This document shows positions 9,248-15,751 of a stretch of 64,000 nucleotides of DNA, one piece after another; within the stretch, counting starts at the first letter, position 1; the number at the start of each line of letters is the position of its first letter. The notes below the pieces were generated by a model. The model was not told where the DNA came from, ran no database searches, and worked only from the letters and a program-made list of their open reading frames with translations. The translations under genes and the position numbers were made by a program. Source of the stretch: Marvinbryantia sp. (GTDB taxonomy: Bacteria; Bacillota; Clostridia; Lachnospirales; Lachnospiraceae); the NCBI GenBank assembly GCA_016297895.1, contig JAEDFS010000001.1, positions 1 to 64,000 on the forward strand, read 5' to 3'.

Positions 9248-9508
9248 ATGGAGAGATACGAACGGGGAATGCTGGCCTGGTCCAGAGCCGGGCATGACTG
9301 CGGACAGCTCTATGTCATTACAGATGTGCAGGGAGAATATGTATTCCTCTCTGATGGACGTTTAAAGCCATTGGAGAGACCTAAGAAAAAGAAAATAAAA
9401 CATATTCAGGTGGTCCGCAGGATACCGGAAGAGCTGGACGGGATTGCAGAAGGAAATGTAAAAAATGAAGAGATTAGAAAAGTAATCAGGAGGTTTTCAG
9501 ATGTCTAA
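9248..9508 (+). CDS. KOW-domain RNA-binding protein
   Basis: An 86-residue basic protein with an N-terminal segment ([22 protein letters not shown]) of KOW/L14e-like type and a strongly basic centre ([18 protein letters not shown]). In Clostridia a small KOW protein commonly occupies the position between map and infA. Its exact function is not established to my knowledge; RNA or ribosome binding is inferred from the fold and operon. It starts 4 nt after map and overlaps infA by 8 nt, so it is probably translated with IF-1. Confidence 0.85.
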   Translation: MERYERGMLAWSRAGHDCGQLYVITDVQGEYVFLSDGRLKPLERPKKKKIKHIQVVRRIPEELDGIAEGNVKNEEIRKVIRRFSDV

Positions 9509-9719
9509 AGCAGATGTTATTGAAGTAGAAGGTACTGTATTGGAAAAACTGCCAAACGCAATGTTCAAGGTAGAACTGGAAAATAAGCATGTGGTGCTGG
9601 CTCATATCAGCGGGAAGCTGAGAATGAACTTTATCCGCATCCTTCCGGGTGACAAGGTGACCATTGAGCTGTCTCCCTATGACCTGTCCAAGGGACGTAT
9701 TATCTGGCGAGATAAATAA
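9501..9719 (+). CDS. infA: Translation initiation factor IF-1
   Basis: IF-1 occupies the 30S A site during initiation and supports IF-2 and IF-3 action. The 72-residue OB-fold protein is of invariant length and contains [20 protein letters not shown] and the C-terminal RGRIIWR-like end (KGRIIWRDK). AGGAGG lies 8 nt upstream of the ATG within the preceding KOW gene, which it overlaps by 8 nt. Confidence 0.98.
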   Translation: MSKADVIEVEGTVLEKLPNAMFKVELENKHVVLAHISGKLRMNFIRILPGDKVTIELSPYDLSKGRIIWRDK

Positions 9720-9756
9720 GAACTGGAAAAAAATGAGAAAGAAATAAAAATAATGC

Positions 9757-9785
9757 TTGCAAAAAAGGTACGCTGATGATATACT
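9757..9785 (+). promoter_or_regulatory. Sigma-A-type promoter before rpmJ
   Basis: TTGCAA at 9757-9762 and TATACT at 9780-9785 are separated by exactly 17 nt, a good vegetative promoter match. It would give rpmJ and the alpha operon transcription independent of spc. Its spacer forms the left arm of an inverted repeat whose loop contains the -10 box (see the next entry). Confidence 0.7.
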
Positions 9786-9801
9786 CTTTAGCGTACCTTT
9801 T
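9763..9801 (+). terminator. 12-bp perfect inverted repeat, terminator-like, overlapping the rpmJ promoter
   Basis: AAAAGGTACGCT (9763-9774) is perfectly repeated in inverse at 9790-9801, with a 15-nt loop. The right arm ends in TTTT, so for transcripts arriving from infA it could act as an intrinsic terminator. For the promoter it could act as an operator, since the -10 box sits in the loop. Both functions are inference from layout. Confidence 0.55.
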
Positions 9802-9861
9802 GTAAAAAGGGGTCATTATGCCCAAACAAGGGCAAGTACAAATAGGGAAGGAGGATTTACC

Positions 9862-9975
9862 ATGAAGGTTAGATCATCAGTTAAACCTATCTGCGAAAAA
9901 TGCAAAATCATCAAAAGAAAGGGAAGCATCAGAGTAATCTGTGAAAACCCGAAGCACAAACAGCGTCAGGGCTAA
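9862..9975 (+). CDS. rpmJ: 50S ribosomal protein L36, zinc-binding form
   Basis: L36 is the smallest large-subunit protein, placed near the GTPase-associated region. The 37-residue protein [15 protein letters not shown]... carries the zinc ribbon C11-x2-C14-x12-C27-x4-H32, so it is the zinc-dependent form. The ATG at 9862 is preceded by AAGGAGG. An in-frame upstream extension to 9757 is ruled out by family length and by the promoter at that place. It begins the alpha operon, but a 283-nt leader separates it from rpsM. Confidence 0.97.
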   Translation: MKVRSSVKPICEKCKIIKRKGSIRVICENPKHKQRQG

Positions 9976-10258
9976 TGCTTAACAGCAGATCCAATGACAG
10001 CTTGTGCGTAAATGATTGCGACTGTACGGCATGACACACATGAGTGCGTTGTGCTGATGACAATATATGAACGAAGCATTTGACCGCGGCGGTATGTGAT
10101 GCGACATACAGGGCAGAATGCTTCCCCTATATTGCTTCTAATACCGGATATCCGGGTACCGACGGATATACGGAAAGGTCGTTTTTCGCGGCTGGGTAGT
10201 GGAAAAAAGTTCCACAGCCCCAATTAAAGACAATATAAGATAATGGAGGACAAATTAC
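9976..10258 (+). ncRNA. Long structured leader between rpmJ and rpsM (candidate r-protein autoregulatory RNA)
   Basis: This 283-nt spacer has no plausible gene. It folds into a long stacked hairpin: 10061-10067 with 10128-10134 (7 bp), 10073-10080 with 10117-10124 (8 bp) and 10092-10097 with 10104-10109 (6 bp). A second hairpin near the 3' end pairs 10190-10193/10199-10204 with 10210-10215/10216-10219. The rpsM Shine-Dalgarno follows. In E. coli S4 represses the alpha operon through a leader at this same place, so an S4- or S13-responsive leader is plausible. It does not resemble the published Firmicutes rpsD leader in any way I can verify. Confidence 0.5.
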
Positions 10259-10627
10259 ATGGCACGTATTGCTGGTGTAGACTTACCAAGAGAGAAGAGA
10301 ATCGAGATCGGTTTGACTTACATCTACGGAATCGGCAGAGTAAGCGCAAACAAAATCCTGGAAGCAGCAAATGTTAATCCTGACACTCGCGTCAGAGATC
10401 TGACAGATGAGGAAGTTTCCAGAATCCGTGACGTCATGGACGAGCATTATACGGTAGAAGGTGATCTGAGAAGAGAAATCGCTCTGAACATCAAGAGACT
10501 TCAGGAAATCGGATGCTACAGAGGTATCCGTCATCGTAAAGGACTTCCGGTTCGTGGTCAGAAGACAAAGACCAATGCAAGAACACGTAAAGGCCCGAAG
10601 AAGACAGTAGCTAATAAGAAGAAATAA
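10259..10627 (+). CDS. rpsM: 30S ribosomal protein S13
   Basis: S13 lies at the top of the small-subunit head and makes intersubunit bridges with L5 and contacts with tRNA. The 122-residue protein begins [26 protein letters not shown] and ends in the basic tail [16 protein letters not shown]. Length and motifs are standard. GGAGG precedes the ATG directly after the long structured leader, so this is the first gene exposed to leader control. Confidence 0.98.
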   Translation: MARIAGVDLPREKRIEIGLTYIYGIGRVSANKILEAANVNPDTRVRDLTDEEVSRIRDVMDEHYTVEGDLRREIALNIKRLQEIGCYRGIRHRKGLPVRGQKTKTNARTRKGPKKTVANKKK

Positions 10628-10660
10628 TATCATTATAGGAAGAAAGTAGGTTAGTTTATC

Positions 10661-11056
10661 ATGGCTAAAAAAGTTACGAAAAAAGTGACAAAAAAGCGCG
10701 TTAAGAAAAACGTTGAACGCGGACAGGCACATATCCAGTCATCTTTCAATAACACGATCGTTACTTTGACAGATGCAGCAGGTAATGCATTATCATGGGC
10801 AAGTGCCGGTGGTCTGGGATTTAAAGGTTCAAGGAAATCTACTCCCTATGCAGCACAGATGGCAGCAGAAACTGCTACAAAAGCAGCATTGATTCACGGG
10901 TTAAAGACAGTAGACGTATTCGTTAAGGGTCCTGGTTCAGGAAGAGAAGCAGCTATTCGTGCATTGAGTGCATGCGGTCTTGATGTAATCAGCATCACCG
11001 ATGTTACTCCGGTACCGCACAATGGATGCCGCCCGCCAAAACGCAGAAGAGTCTAA
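10661..11056 (+). CDS. rpsK: 30S ribosomal protein S11
   Basis: S11 is a platform protein near the E-site codon-anticodon region. The 131-residue protein has a very basic start ([21 protein letters not shown]), the core [15 protein letters not shown] and the C-terminal signature [18 protein letters not shown]. It is separated from rpsM by 33 nt and from rpsD by 16 nt with a TAGGAGG, in normal alpha-operon order. Confidence 0.98.
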   Translation: MAKKVTKKVTKKRVKKNVERGQAHIQSSFNNTIVTLTDAAGNALSWASAGGLGFKGSRKSTPYAAQMAAETATKAALIHGLKTVDVFVKGPGSGREAAIRALSACGLDVISITDVTPVPHNGCRPPKRRRV

Positions 11057-11072
11057 TAGGAGGTAAGTGAAG

Positions 11073-11666
11073 ATGGCAGTAGATAGAACTCCGGTCCTGA
11101 AAAGATGCAGATCTCTTGGTCTGGATCCGGTATATTTAGGAATTGATAAAAAGTCCAACAGAGAATTAAAGAGAGCGAACCGTAAGATGAGTGAGTACGG
11201 TTTACAGCTGAGAGAAAAACAGAAAGCAAAATTCATCTATGGTGTTCTGGAAAAACCTTTCCGTAATTACTACAAGAAGGCTGAGAGAATGCCGGGCATG
11301 ACAGGTAGCAACCTGATGACCATGCTGGAATCCAGACTGGACAACGTAGTGTTCAGACTTGGATTTGCAAGAACACGTAAAGAAGCAAGACAGATCGTTG
11401 ACCATAAGCATGTACTGGTAAACGGCAAGCAGGTAAACATTCCTTCTTATCTGGTAAAAGCAGGTGACGTGATCGAGATCAAAGAAGGCGTTAAGAGTGC
11501 TCAGAGATACAAAGACATCCTGGAAGTAACCGGCGGAAGACTGGTTCCGGAATGGCTGGACTGCGATCAGGAGAACCTGAAAGGAACAGTAAAAGAGCTT
11601 CCGAACAGAGAAGCAATCGATGTTCCGGTGAACGAAATGCTTATCGTCGAGCTGTATTCTAAATAA
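11073..11666 (+). CDS. rpsD: 30S ribosomal protein S4, zinc-free form
   Basis: S4 nucleates assembly of the 16S 5' domain and often represses its own operon. The 197-residue protein has the S4 RNA-binding fold at [35 protein letters not shown]. It lacks the N-terminal Cys4 cluster seen in zinc-binding S4 proteins (a single Cys at residue 12). The ATG at 11073 has AGGAGG 9 nt upstream; a GTG at 11067 is too close. Here rpsD sits inside the alpha operon. Confidence 0.97.
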   Translation: MAVDRTPVLKRCRSLGLDPVYLGIDKKSNRELKRANRKMSEYGLQLREKQKAKFIYGVLEKPFRNYYKKAERMPGMTGSNLMTMLESRLDNVVFRLGFARTRKEARQIVDHKHVLVNGKQVNIPSYLVKAGDVIEIKEGVKSAQRYKDILEVTGGRLVPEWLDCDQENLKGTVKELPNREAIDVPVNEMLIVELYSK

Positions 11667-11725
11667 GCCTGAACGGTAACAATATCACCCTCAACCACAG
11701 GAAACCCATAAGGAGGGGCTTGACA

Positions 11726-12685
11726 GTGTTCGATTTTAATAAACCGAGAATTGAAATCGCTGAGATTTCTGAAGATCATAAATATGGAAGATTTGTGGTA
11801 GAACCTTTGGAAAGAGGTTACGGCATCACTCTGGGAAATTCCCTTCGCAGAATTATGCTTTCCTCTCTGCCGGGCGCAGCAGTGAGCCAGGTGAAGATTG
11901 AAGGAGTTCTCCATGAGTTCAGCTCCATTCCTGGTGTAAAAGAAGATGTCAGCGAAATTATCATGAATTTGAAAGCACTGGCTATTAAGAATAACAGTGA
12001 GACAAATGAGCCGAAAGTAGCTTACATTGAATTTGAAGGCGAAGGCGTGGTAACTGCAGCTGATATCCAGGTTGACCAGGATATTGAGATCTGCAACAAG
12101 GATCAGGTGATCGCAACCTTAAGCGGCGGCGCAGACAGCAAGCTGTATATGGAGATTACCATTACAAAGGGCAGAGGATATATCAGTGCGGATGACGGCA
12201 AGAGTCCGGATATGCCCATCGGTGTGATTGCAGTGGATTCCATTTATACTCCGGTAGAACGTGTGAATATGACTGTGGAGAATACCCGTGTGGCTCAGGC
12301 AACTGACTTTGACAAGCTGACACTGGATGTATATACCAACGGCACCCTGGACCCCGACGAGGCAGTCAGCCTTGCGGCAAAGGTGCTCAGCGAGCATCTG
12401 AGTCTTTTCATCGATCTGTCTGAAAGTGCAAAGTCTGCAGAGATCATGATCGAGAAGGAAGACAATGAAAAAGAAAAAGTTCTGGAAATGAATATTGATG
12501 AGCTGGAGCTGTCTGTACGTTCCTACAACTGTCTGAAGAGAGCAGGCATCAATACTGTGGAAGAACTGTGTAACAGAACACCGGAGGATATGATGAAGGT
12601 TCGTAACCTTGGACGTAAGTCTCTGGAAGAGGTTCTGGCAAAACTGAAGGAATTAGGCTTACAGCTGAATCCCAGTGAAGAATAA
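11726..12685 (+). CDS. rpoA: RNA polymerase subunit alpha
   Basis: The alpha subunit forms the dimer that assembles RNA polymerase, and its C-terminal domain binds UP elements and activators. The GTG at 11726 gives 319 residues starting [26 protein letters not shown] ends 8 nt before it, while the in-frame TTG at 11720 is too close. The N-terminal dimerisation domain includes [17 protein letters not shown]. The C-terminal domain has the helix-hairpin segment [21 protein letters not shown]. Confidence 0.97.
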   Translation: MFDFNKPRIEIAEISEDHKYGRFVVEPLERGYGITLGNSLRRIMLSSLPGAAVSQVKIEGVLHEFSSIPGVKEDVSEIIMNLKALAIKNNSETNEPKVAYIEFEGEGVVTAADIQVDQDIEICNKDQVIATLSGGADSKLYMEITITKGRGYISADDGKSPDMPIGVIAVDSIYTPVERVNMTVENTRVAQATDFDKLTLDVYTNGTLDPDEAVSLAAKVLSEHLSLFIDLSESAKSAEIMIEKEDNEKEKVLEMNIDELELSVRSYNCLKRAGINTVEELCNRTPEDMMKVRNLGRKSLEEVLAKLKELGLQLNPSEE

Positions 12686-12702
12686 ACAATAGAATAAATG
12701 TT

Positions 12703-12750
12703 GCACGGGGAGTAAGCCCGAAGCGCATTCCCGCGTGCTCCATCATGGAG
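12703..12750 (+). promoter_or_regulatory. Structured rplQ leader with Shine-Dalgarno-sequestering hairpin
   Basis: Between rpoA and rplQ, 12703-12711 pairs with 12729-12738 (5 + 4 bp around one bulged base). Directly after, CTCCA (12738-12742) can pair with TGGAG (12746-12750) across a 3-nt loop, burying most of the rplQ Shine-Dalgarno (GGAGGA, 12747-12752). The two hairpins compete for one base. Translational control of L17 is an inference. Confidence 0.45.
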
Positions 12751-12760
12751 GAAAATAAAA

Positions 12761-13297
12761 ATGGCAGGTTATAGAAAACTCAGCAGAACAAGCGACCAGA
12801 GAAAAGCTCTGATCAGAAACCAGGTAACTGCGTTACTGCAGCACGGCAAGATCGTGACTACAGAAGCAAAGGCGAAAGAGATCCGTAAGGTTGCAGAAGG
12901 CCTGATCGCTCTTGCTGTAAAAGAAAAAGACAACTACGAAACCGTTACTGTTACCGCTAAAGTTGCCCGCAAAGACAAAGACGGTAAGAGAGTAAAAGAA
13001 GTAGTAGACGGAAAGAAAGTAACTGTTTATGATGAAGTTCAGAAGGAGATCAAAAAAGATGCTCCCAGCAGACTTCATGCAAGAAGACAGATGCTGAAAG
13101 TTCTTTACCCGGTAAAGGAAGTTCCGGCTGAAGCAGCAGGAAAGAAGAAAAATACAAAAGAAGTAGATCTGACAGAAAAGCTGTTCAACGAATATGCACC
13201 GAAATACGCTGACCGCAATGGTGGTTATACAAGAATCGTTAAAATCGGTCTTCGTAAAGGTGATGCAGCAATGGAAGTTTTACTTGAGCTGGTATAA
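12761..13297 (+). CDS. rplQ: 50S ribosomal protein L17, extended form
   Basis: L17 lies near the exit-tunnel rim of the large subunit. The N-terminal part ([26 protein letters not shown], then [14 protein letters not shown]) and the C-terminal end ([26 protein letters not shown]) are typical. At 178 residues it is well above the common 112-130. The extra length is a charged insertion at about residues 68-100 and a lysine-rich one near 125-140. Similar long forms occur in Clostridia as far as I recall. It ends the alpha operon. Confidence 0.95.
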   Translation: MAGYRKLSRTSDQRKALIRNQVTALLQHGKIVTTEAKAKEIRKVAEGLIALAVKEKDNYETVTVTAKVARKDKDGKRVKEVVDGKKVTVYDEVQKEIKKDAPSRLHARRQMLKVLYPVKEVPAEAAGKKKNTKEVDLTEKLFNEYAPKYADRNGGYTRIVKIGLRKGDAAMEVLLELV

Positions 13298-13298
13298 G

Positions 13299-13439
13299 TC
13301 ACAGAAGGGATACTTTTCTGAAGTGTCGCTGTGAGTGACATAAGAACGAAATGACAAGAGGGTGCCGTAAGCAGCTGCACAGGGAGACCTGTAGAAGCCG
13401 CAATGCGGCATCCTCATTCTCATATTAAGCTGGGGCTTA
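13299..13439 (+). ncRNA. Structured 5' leader of the G3E GTPase operon (unassigned RNA)
   Basis: The 154-nt rplQ-G3E spacer holds three paired regions. (a) 13299-13304 with 13329-13334, enclosing a 7-bp stem 13309-13315/13321-13327. (b) A 10-bp outer stem 13358-13367/13406-13415, enclosing ACAGG-GAGA-CCTGT (GNRA-type loop, 13379-13392). An alternative 5-bp stem 13397-13401/13405-13409 is mutually exclusive with the outer stem. (c) TTAAGC-TGGG-GCTTAA, whose 3' arm abuts the AAGGAGG Shine-Dalgarno. The layout resembles a translational switch. I do not recognise a known riboswitch class. Confidence 0.45.
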
Positions 13440-13451
13440 AGGAGGAAGCAT

Positions 13452-14582
13452 ATGACCCAAATAGATATTATATCAGGTTTCCTGGGAGCAGGAAAAACAA
13501 CCTTTATCAAAAAGATGCTGAAGGAAGCATTTGCGGGAGAACAGGTGGTTCTGATCGAGAATGAATTTGGTGAGATCGGAATCGACGGTGGATTTTTAAA
13601 GGAATCAGGTATTGAAATCCGTGAAATGAACTCCGGATGTATCTGCTGTTCACTGGTAGGAGACTTTGGAAAATCTCTGAAAGAAGTGGTGGATACGTAT
13701 CACCCCGACCGGATCCTGATCGAGCCCTCCGGCGTAGGAAAGCTTTCTGATGTCATCAAGGCAGTACAGGATGTGCAGGATGAGATCGATGCACGGCTGA
13801 ACAGCTTCACTACCGTGGTAGATGTGACCAAGTGTAAGATCTACAAAAAGAATTTCGGAGAGTTTTTCAGCAATCAGATCGAATATGCGGGCGCTGTGAT
13901 CCTGAGCAGAACCGATAAGGCAAAGACGGAGAAGATCCGGGAAGCAGTTGCACTGCTGAGAGAGTTGAATGATAAGGCACCGGTGATCACCACTCCAATC
14001 GCAGAACTGAGCGGCGAGAAGCTGCTGGAGATCATGGAATCCACCAAAACTCTGGAAGAGGAACTCCTCTCGGAAGTCGTATGCCCGGTCTGCGGTCATT
14101 TGCATGACCATGATCATGATCATCACGACCACGACCATCATCACGAGCACCACGACCATGATCATGACCACGAGCATGAACATCATCATCACGACGGCGA
14201 ATGCGGCTGTGGACACGATCATGACCATGAGCATGAACATCATCATCACGACGGCGAATGCGGCTGTGGACATCATCATGATCATGGACATCATCATGCA
14301 GATGAAGTGTTCACAAGCTGGGGCCGTGAAACCATCCGGAAATATACAATGGAGGAAATGCAGGGTATTCTCACATCCCTGGAGCAGGATGAGTCTCTGG
14401 GAACAGTCCTTCGTGCAAAGGGAATGGTGGAAGGCACAGATGGAAAGTGGATCTATTTTGATATGGTGCCCGGTGAGCATGAAGTGAGAAACGGCGGGGC
14501 TGAGTATACCGGAAGGATCTGTGTGATCGGTTCCGGACTGAAGGAAGAAAAACTGGCAGCACTCTTTGGATTGGAGAAATAA
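13452..14582 (+). CDS. G3E (CobW/COG0523) GTPase with His/Cys-rich metal-binding segment
   Basis: COG0523 proteins are GTP-driven metal chaperones or insertases, often for zinc. The 376-residue protein has Walker A GFLGAGKT at 9-16, ENEFGEIGID at 36-45, the family-defining CxCC metal motif at 63-66, EPSG at 91-94 and SRTD (base recognition, NKxD variant) at 152-155. Residues 211-282 form a long His/Asp/Glu/Cys stretch, including CPVC at 211-214 and two exact 19-residue repeats (237-255, 256-274). A CobW C-terminal domain follows. It has its own leader RNA and AAGGAGG Shine-Dalgarno. The next gene, 3 nt on, is a divergent paralogue. Zinc specificity is inferred. Confidence 0.9.
   Translation: MTQIDIISGFLGAGKTTFIKKMLKEAFAGEQVVLIENEFGEIGIDGGFLKESGIEIREMNSGCICCSLVGDFGKSLKEVVDTYHPDRILIEPSGVGKLSDVIKAVQDVQDEIDARLNSFTTVVDVTKCKIYKKNFGEFFSNQIEYAGAVILSRTDKAKTEKIREAVALLRELNDKAPVITTPIAELSGEKLLEIMESTKTLEEELLSEVVCPVCGHLHDHDHDHHDHDHHHEHHDHDHDHEHEHHHHDGECGCGHDHDHEHEHHHHDGECGCGHHHDHGHHHADEVFTSWGRETIRKYTMEEMQGILTSLEQDESLGTVLRAKGMVEGTDGKWIYFDMVPGEHEVRNGGAEYTGRICVIGSGLKEEKLAALFGLEK
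14160..14273 (+). repeat. 57-bp tandem repeat (two copies) in the His-rich segment
   Basis: Positions 14160-14216 and 14217-14273 are near-identical 57-bp units (19 codons) that differ only at synonymous third positions, so the encoded residues are the same. Each unit adds a block of histidines plus a CGC cysteine pair. Such an in-frame repeat can expand or contract by slippage and so change metal-binding capacity. Confidence 0.85.
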
Positions 14583-14585
14583 GCG

Positions 14586-15545
14586 GTGAAAAGAATGAAA
14601 GAACCTGAAGTGTCCGTATATCTGATGACCGGCTTTCTGGACAGCGGCAAGACCCAGTTCCTGAAATTTACACTGGCTCAGGACTATTTTCAGATCAACG
14701 GAAAAACGCTTCTGATCCTCTGTGAGGAGGGGGAAGAAGAGTATCATCCGGGAGAAATGCTCCGCTATGGAGTGGTCATGGAGAGAGTAGAATCTCAGGA
14801 AGACCTGACGGAAGAATGGCTTGAAGAGATGAAACAGAAGCATCATCCTCAGCGTGTCATTGTAGAATATAACGGAATGTGGAAAGTCAGTGATTTTGAG
14901 AATATGAAGCTTCCGGCAGGATGGTATATGGAGCAGAAGCTTACCATGGTGGATGCCAGTACCTTCCAGGTGTATCTCACCAATTTGAAACCTTTGTTTG
15001 TGGAAATGGTGCGAGGTGCCGAGATGGTACTGTTCAACCGGTGTGAGAGTCTGGAGCCCCTTCCCGGTTACCGGAGAAGCGTGAAGGTGGTAAGTCCCCA
15101 GGCCGAAGTGATCTTTGAGGATGAAGAGGGAGAAATTGAAAATATCTACGGGGAGGATGAAGTTCCCTATGATGTGCAGGCTCCCGTGATCAAAATCGTC
15201 AACGAGGATTACGGAATCTGGTTTGTGGATATGATGGACAATACAGAACGTTATGACGGAAAAACCGTGGAGATTACAGGAAAGGTGATGCACCCGAAAG
15301 GATTTCCGGAAAAGGTATTTGTCACAGGGCGTATGGCGGTGACCTGCTGTGCCGATGATGTGACATTTCTGGGATATGTCTGCAAATGTCCGGGAGCAGG
15401 GGAAGTAAAAGAAGGTCAATGGATCACGCTCAGGGCAAAAGTGCGTTATGCAAGACTGTCTGTCTATGATGGAGTAGGACCGGTTCTGGAGGCGGAAGAG
15501 ATCATTCCGGCAGACCCGGTGGAAGAAATGGTGTATTTCAATTAA
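14586..15545 (+). CDS. Divergent G3E-type GTPase fused to a DUF1980/TIGR03943-like domain
   Basis: The N-terminal part keeps a G3E-like Walker A (GFLDSGKT, 16-23). The CxCC motif is absent, the EPSG position reads EYNG (94-97), and base recognition reads NRCE (151-154), so metal transfer and nucleotide preference may be altered. From about residue 200 it resembles the C-terminal DUF1980 domain of TIGR03943/YcgQ proteins (VEITGKV ... FVTGRMAVTCCADD ... GYVCKC), with paired cysteines at 254-255. YcgQ normally partners a permease (YcgR), and none is nearby. The start is GTG 14586, with ATG 14595 as an alternative. Function unknown; probably acts with the preceding GTPase. Confidence 0.75.
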   Translation: MKRMKEPEVSVYLMTGFLDSGKTQFLKFTLAQDYFQINGKTLLILCEEGEEEYHPGEMLRYGVVMERVESQEDLTEEWLEEMKQKHHPQRVIVEYNGMWKVSDFENMKLPAGWYMEQKLTMVDASTFQVYLTNLKPLFVEMVRGAEMVLFNRCESLEPLPGYRRSVKVVSPQAEVIFEDEEGEIENIYGEDEVPYDVQAPVIKIVNEDYGIWFVDMMDNTERYDGKTVEITGKVMHPKGFPEKVFVTGRMAVTCCADDVTFLGYVCKCPGAGEVKEGQWITLRAKVRYARLSVYDGVGPVLEAEEIIPADPVEEMVYFN

Positions 15546-15560
15546 CGATATGTTCATATG

Positions 15561-15650
15561 GTGTGAGGTTATTTGCGCAGCGGTTCCTTCGGGGGCAGCG
15601 AAAAAGGAATGTGTATGAGATGACACGGATCAGCGCATGTAACCTCACAT
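15561..15650 (+). ncRNA. Three-way-junction RNA structure downstream of the G3E pair (unassigned)
   Basis: A 10-bp closing stem (15562-15571 with 15640-15649) continues through a 3x3 internal loop into GCGC/GCGC (15575-15578 with 15633-15636). It encloses two further hairpins: TTCCTT/AAGGAA (15584-15589 with 15604-15609) and GTGT/ACAC (15611-15614 with 15623-15626). It ends 30 nt before the murE promoter and is not followed by a T-run. It could be the 3' UTR of the G3E operon or an independent small RNA. No known family recognised. Confidence 0.45.
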
Positions 15651-15679
15651 TCTGTTGATTGGGGCAGATGCGGAAACCA

Positions 15680-15708
15680 TTGAAAATGCGGGCTAAATAT
15701 GGTATCCT
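15680..15708 (+). promoter_or_regulatory. Sigma-A-type promoter of murE
   Basis: TTGAAA at 15680-15685 and TATCCT at 15703-15708 with a 17-nt spacer, 44 nt upstream of the murE start. It would begin the murE-priA transcription unit and possibly the genes beyond. Confidence 0.65.
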
Positions 15709-15751
15709 AAAATGAAAACGTGCAATACTTGGCAGACAGGGGGAATGACTC

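Noticed and set aside
13358..13415. Cobalamin riboswitch before the CobW-like gene
   Set aside because: A short CAGGGAGACCTG stretch resembles part of a B12 box, but the other conserved core elements of the cobalamin riboswitch are not present, and CobW homology does not imply cobalamin here.
13650..15626. 658-codon open frame on the minus strand opposite both G3E genes
   Set aside because: It is antisense to two genes with clear motifs; the composition (His/Phe/Ile/Ser-rich) is a codon shadow, with no recognisable domain and no convincing Shine-Dalgarno.
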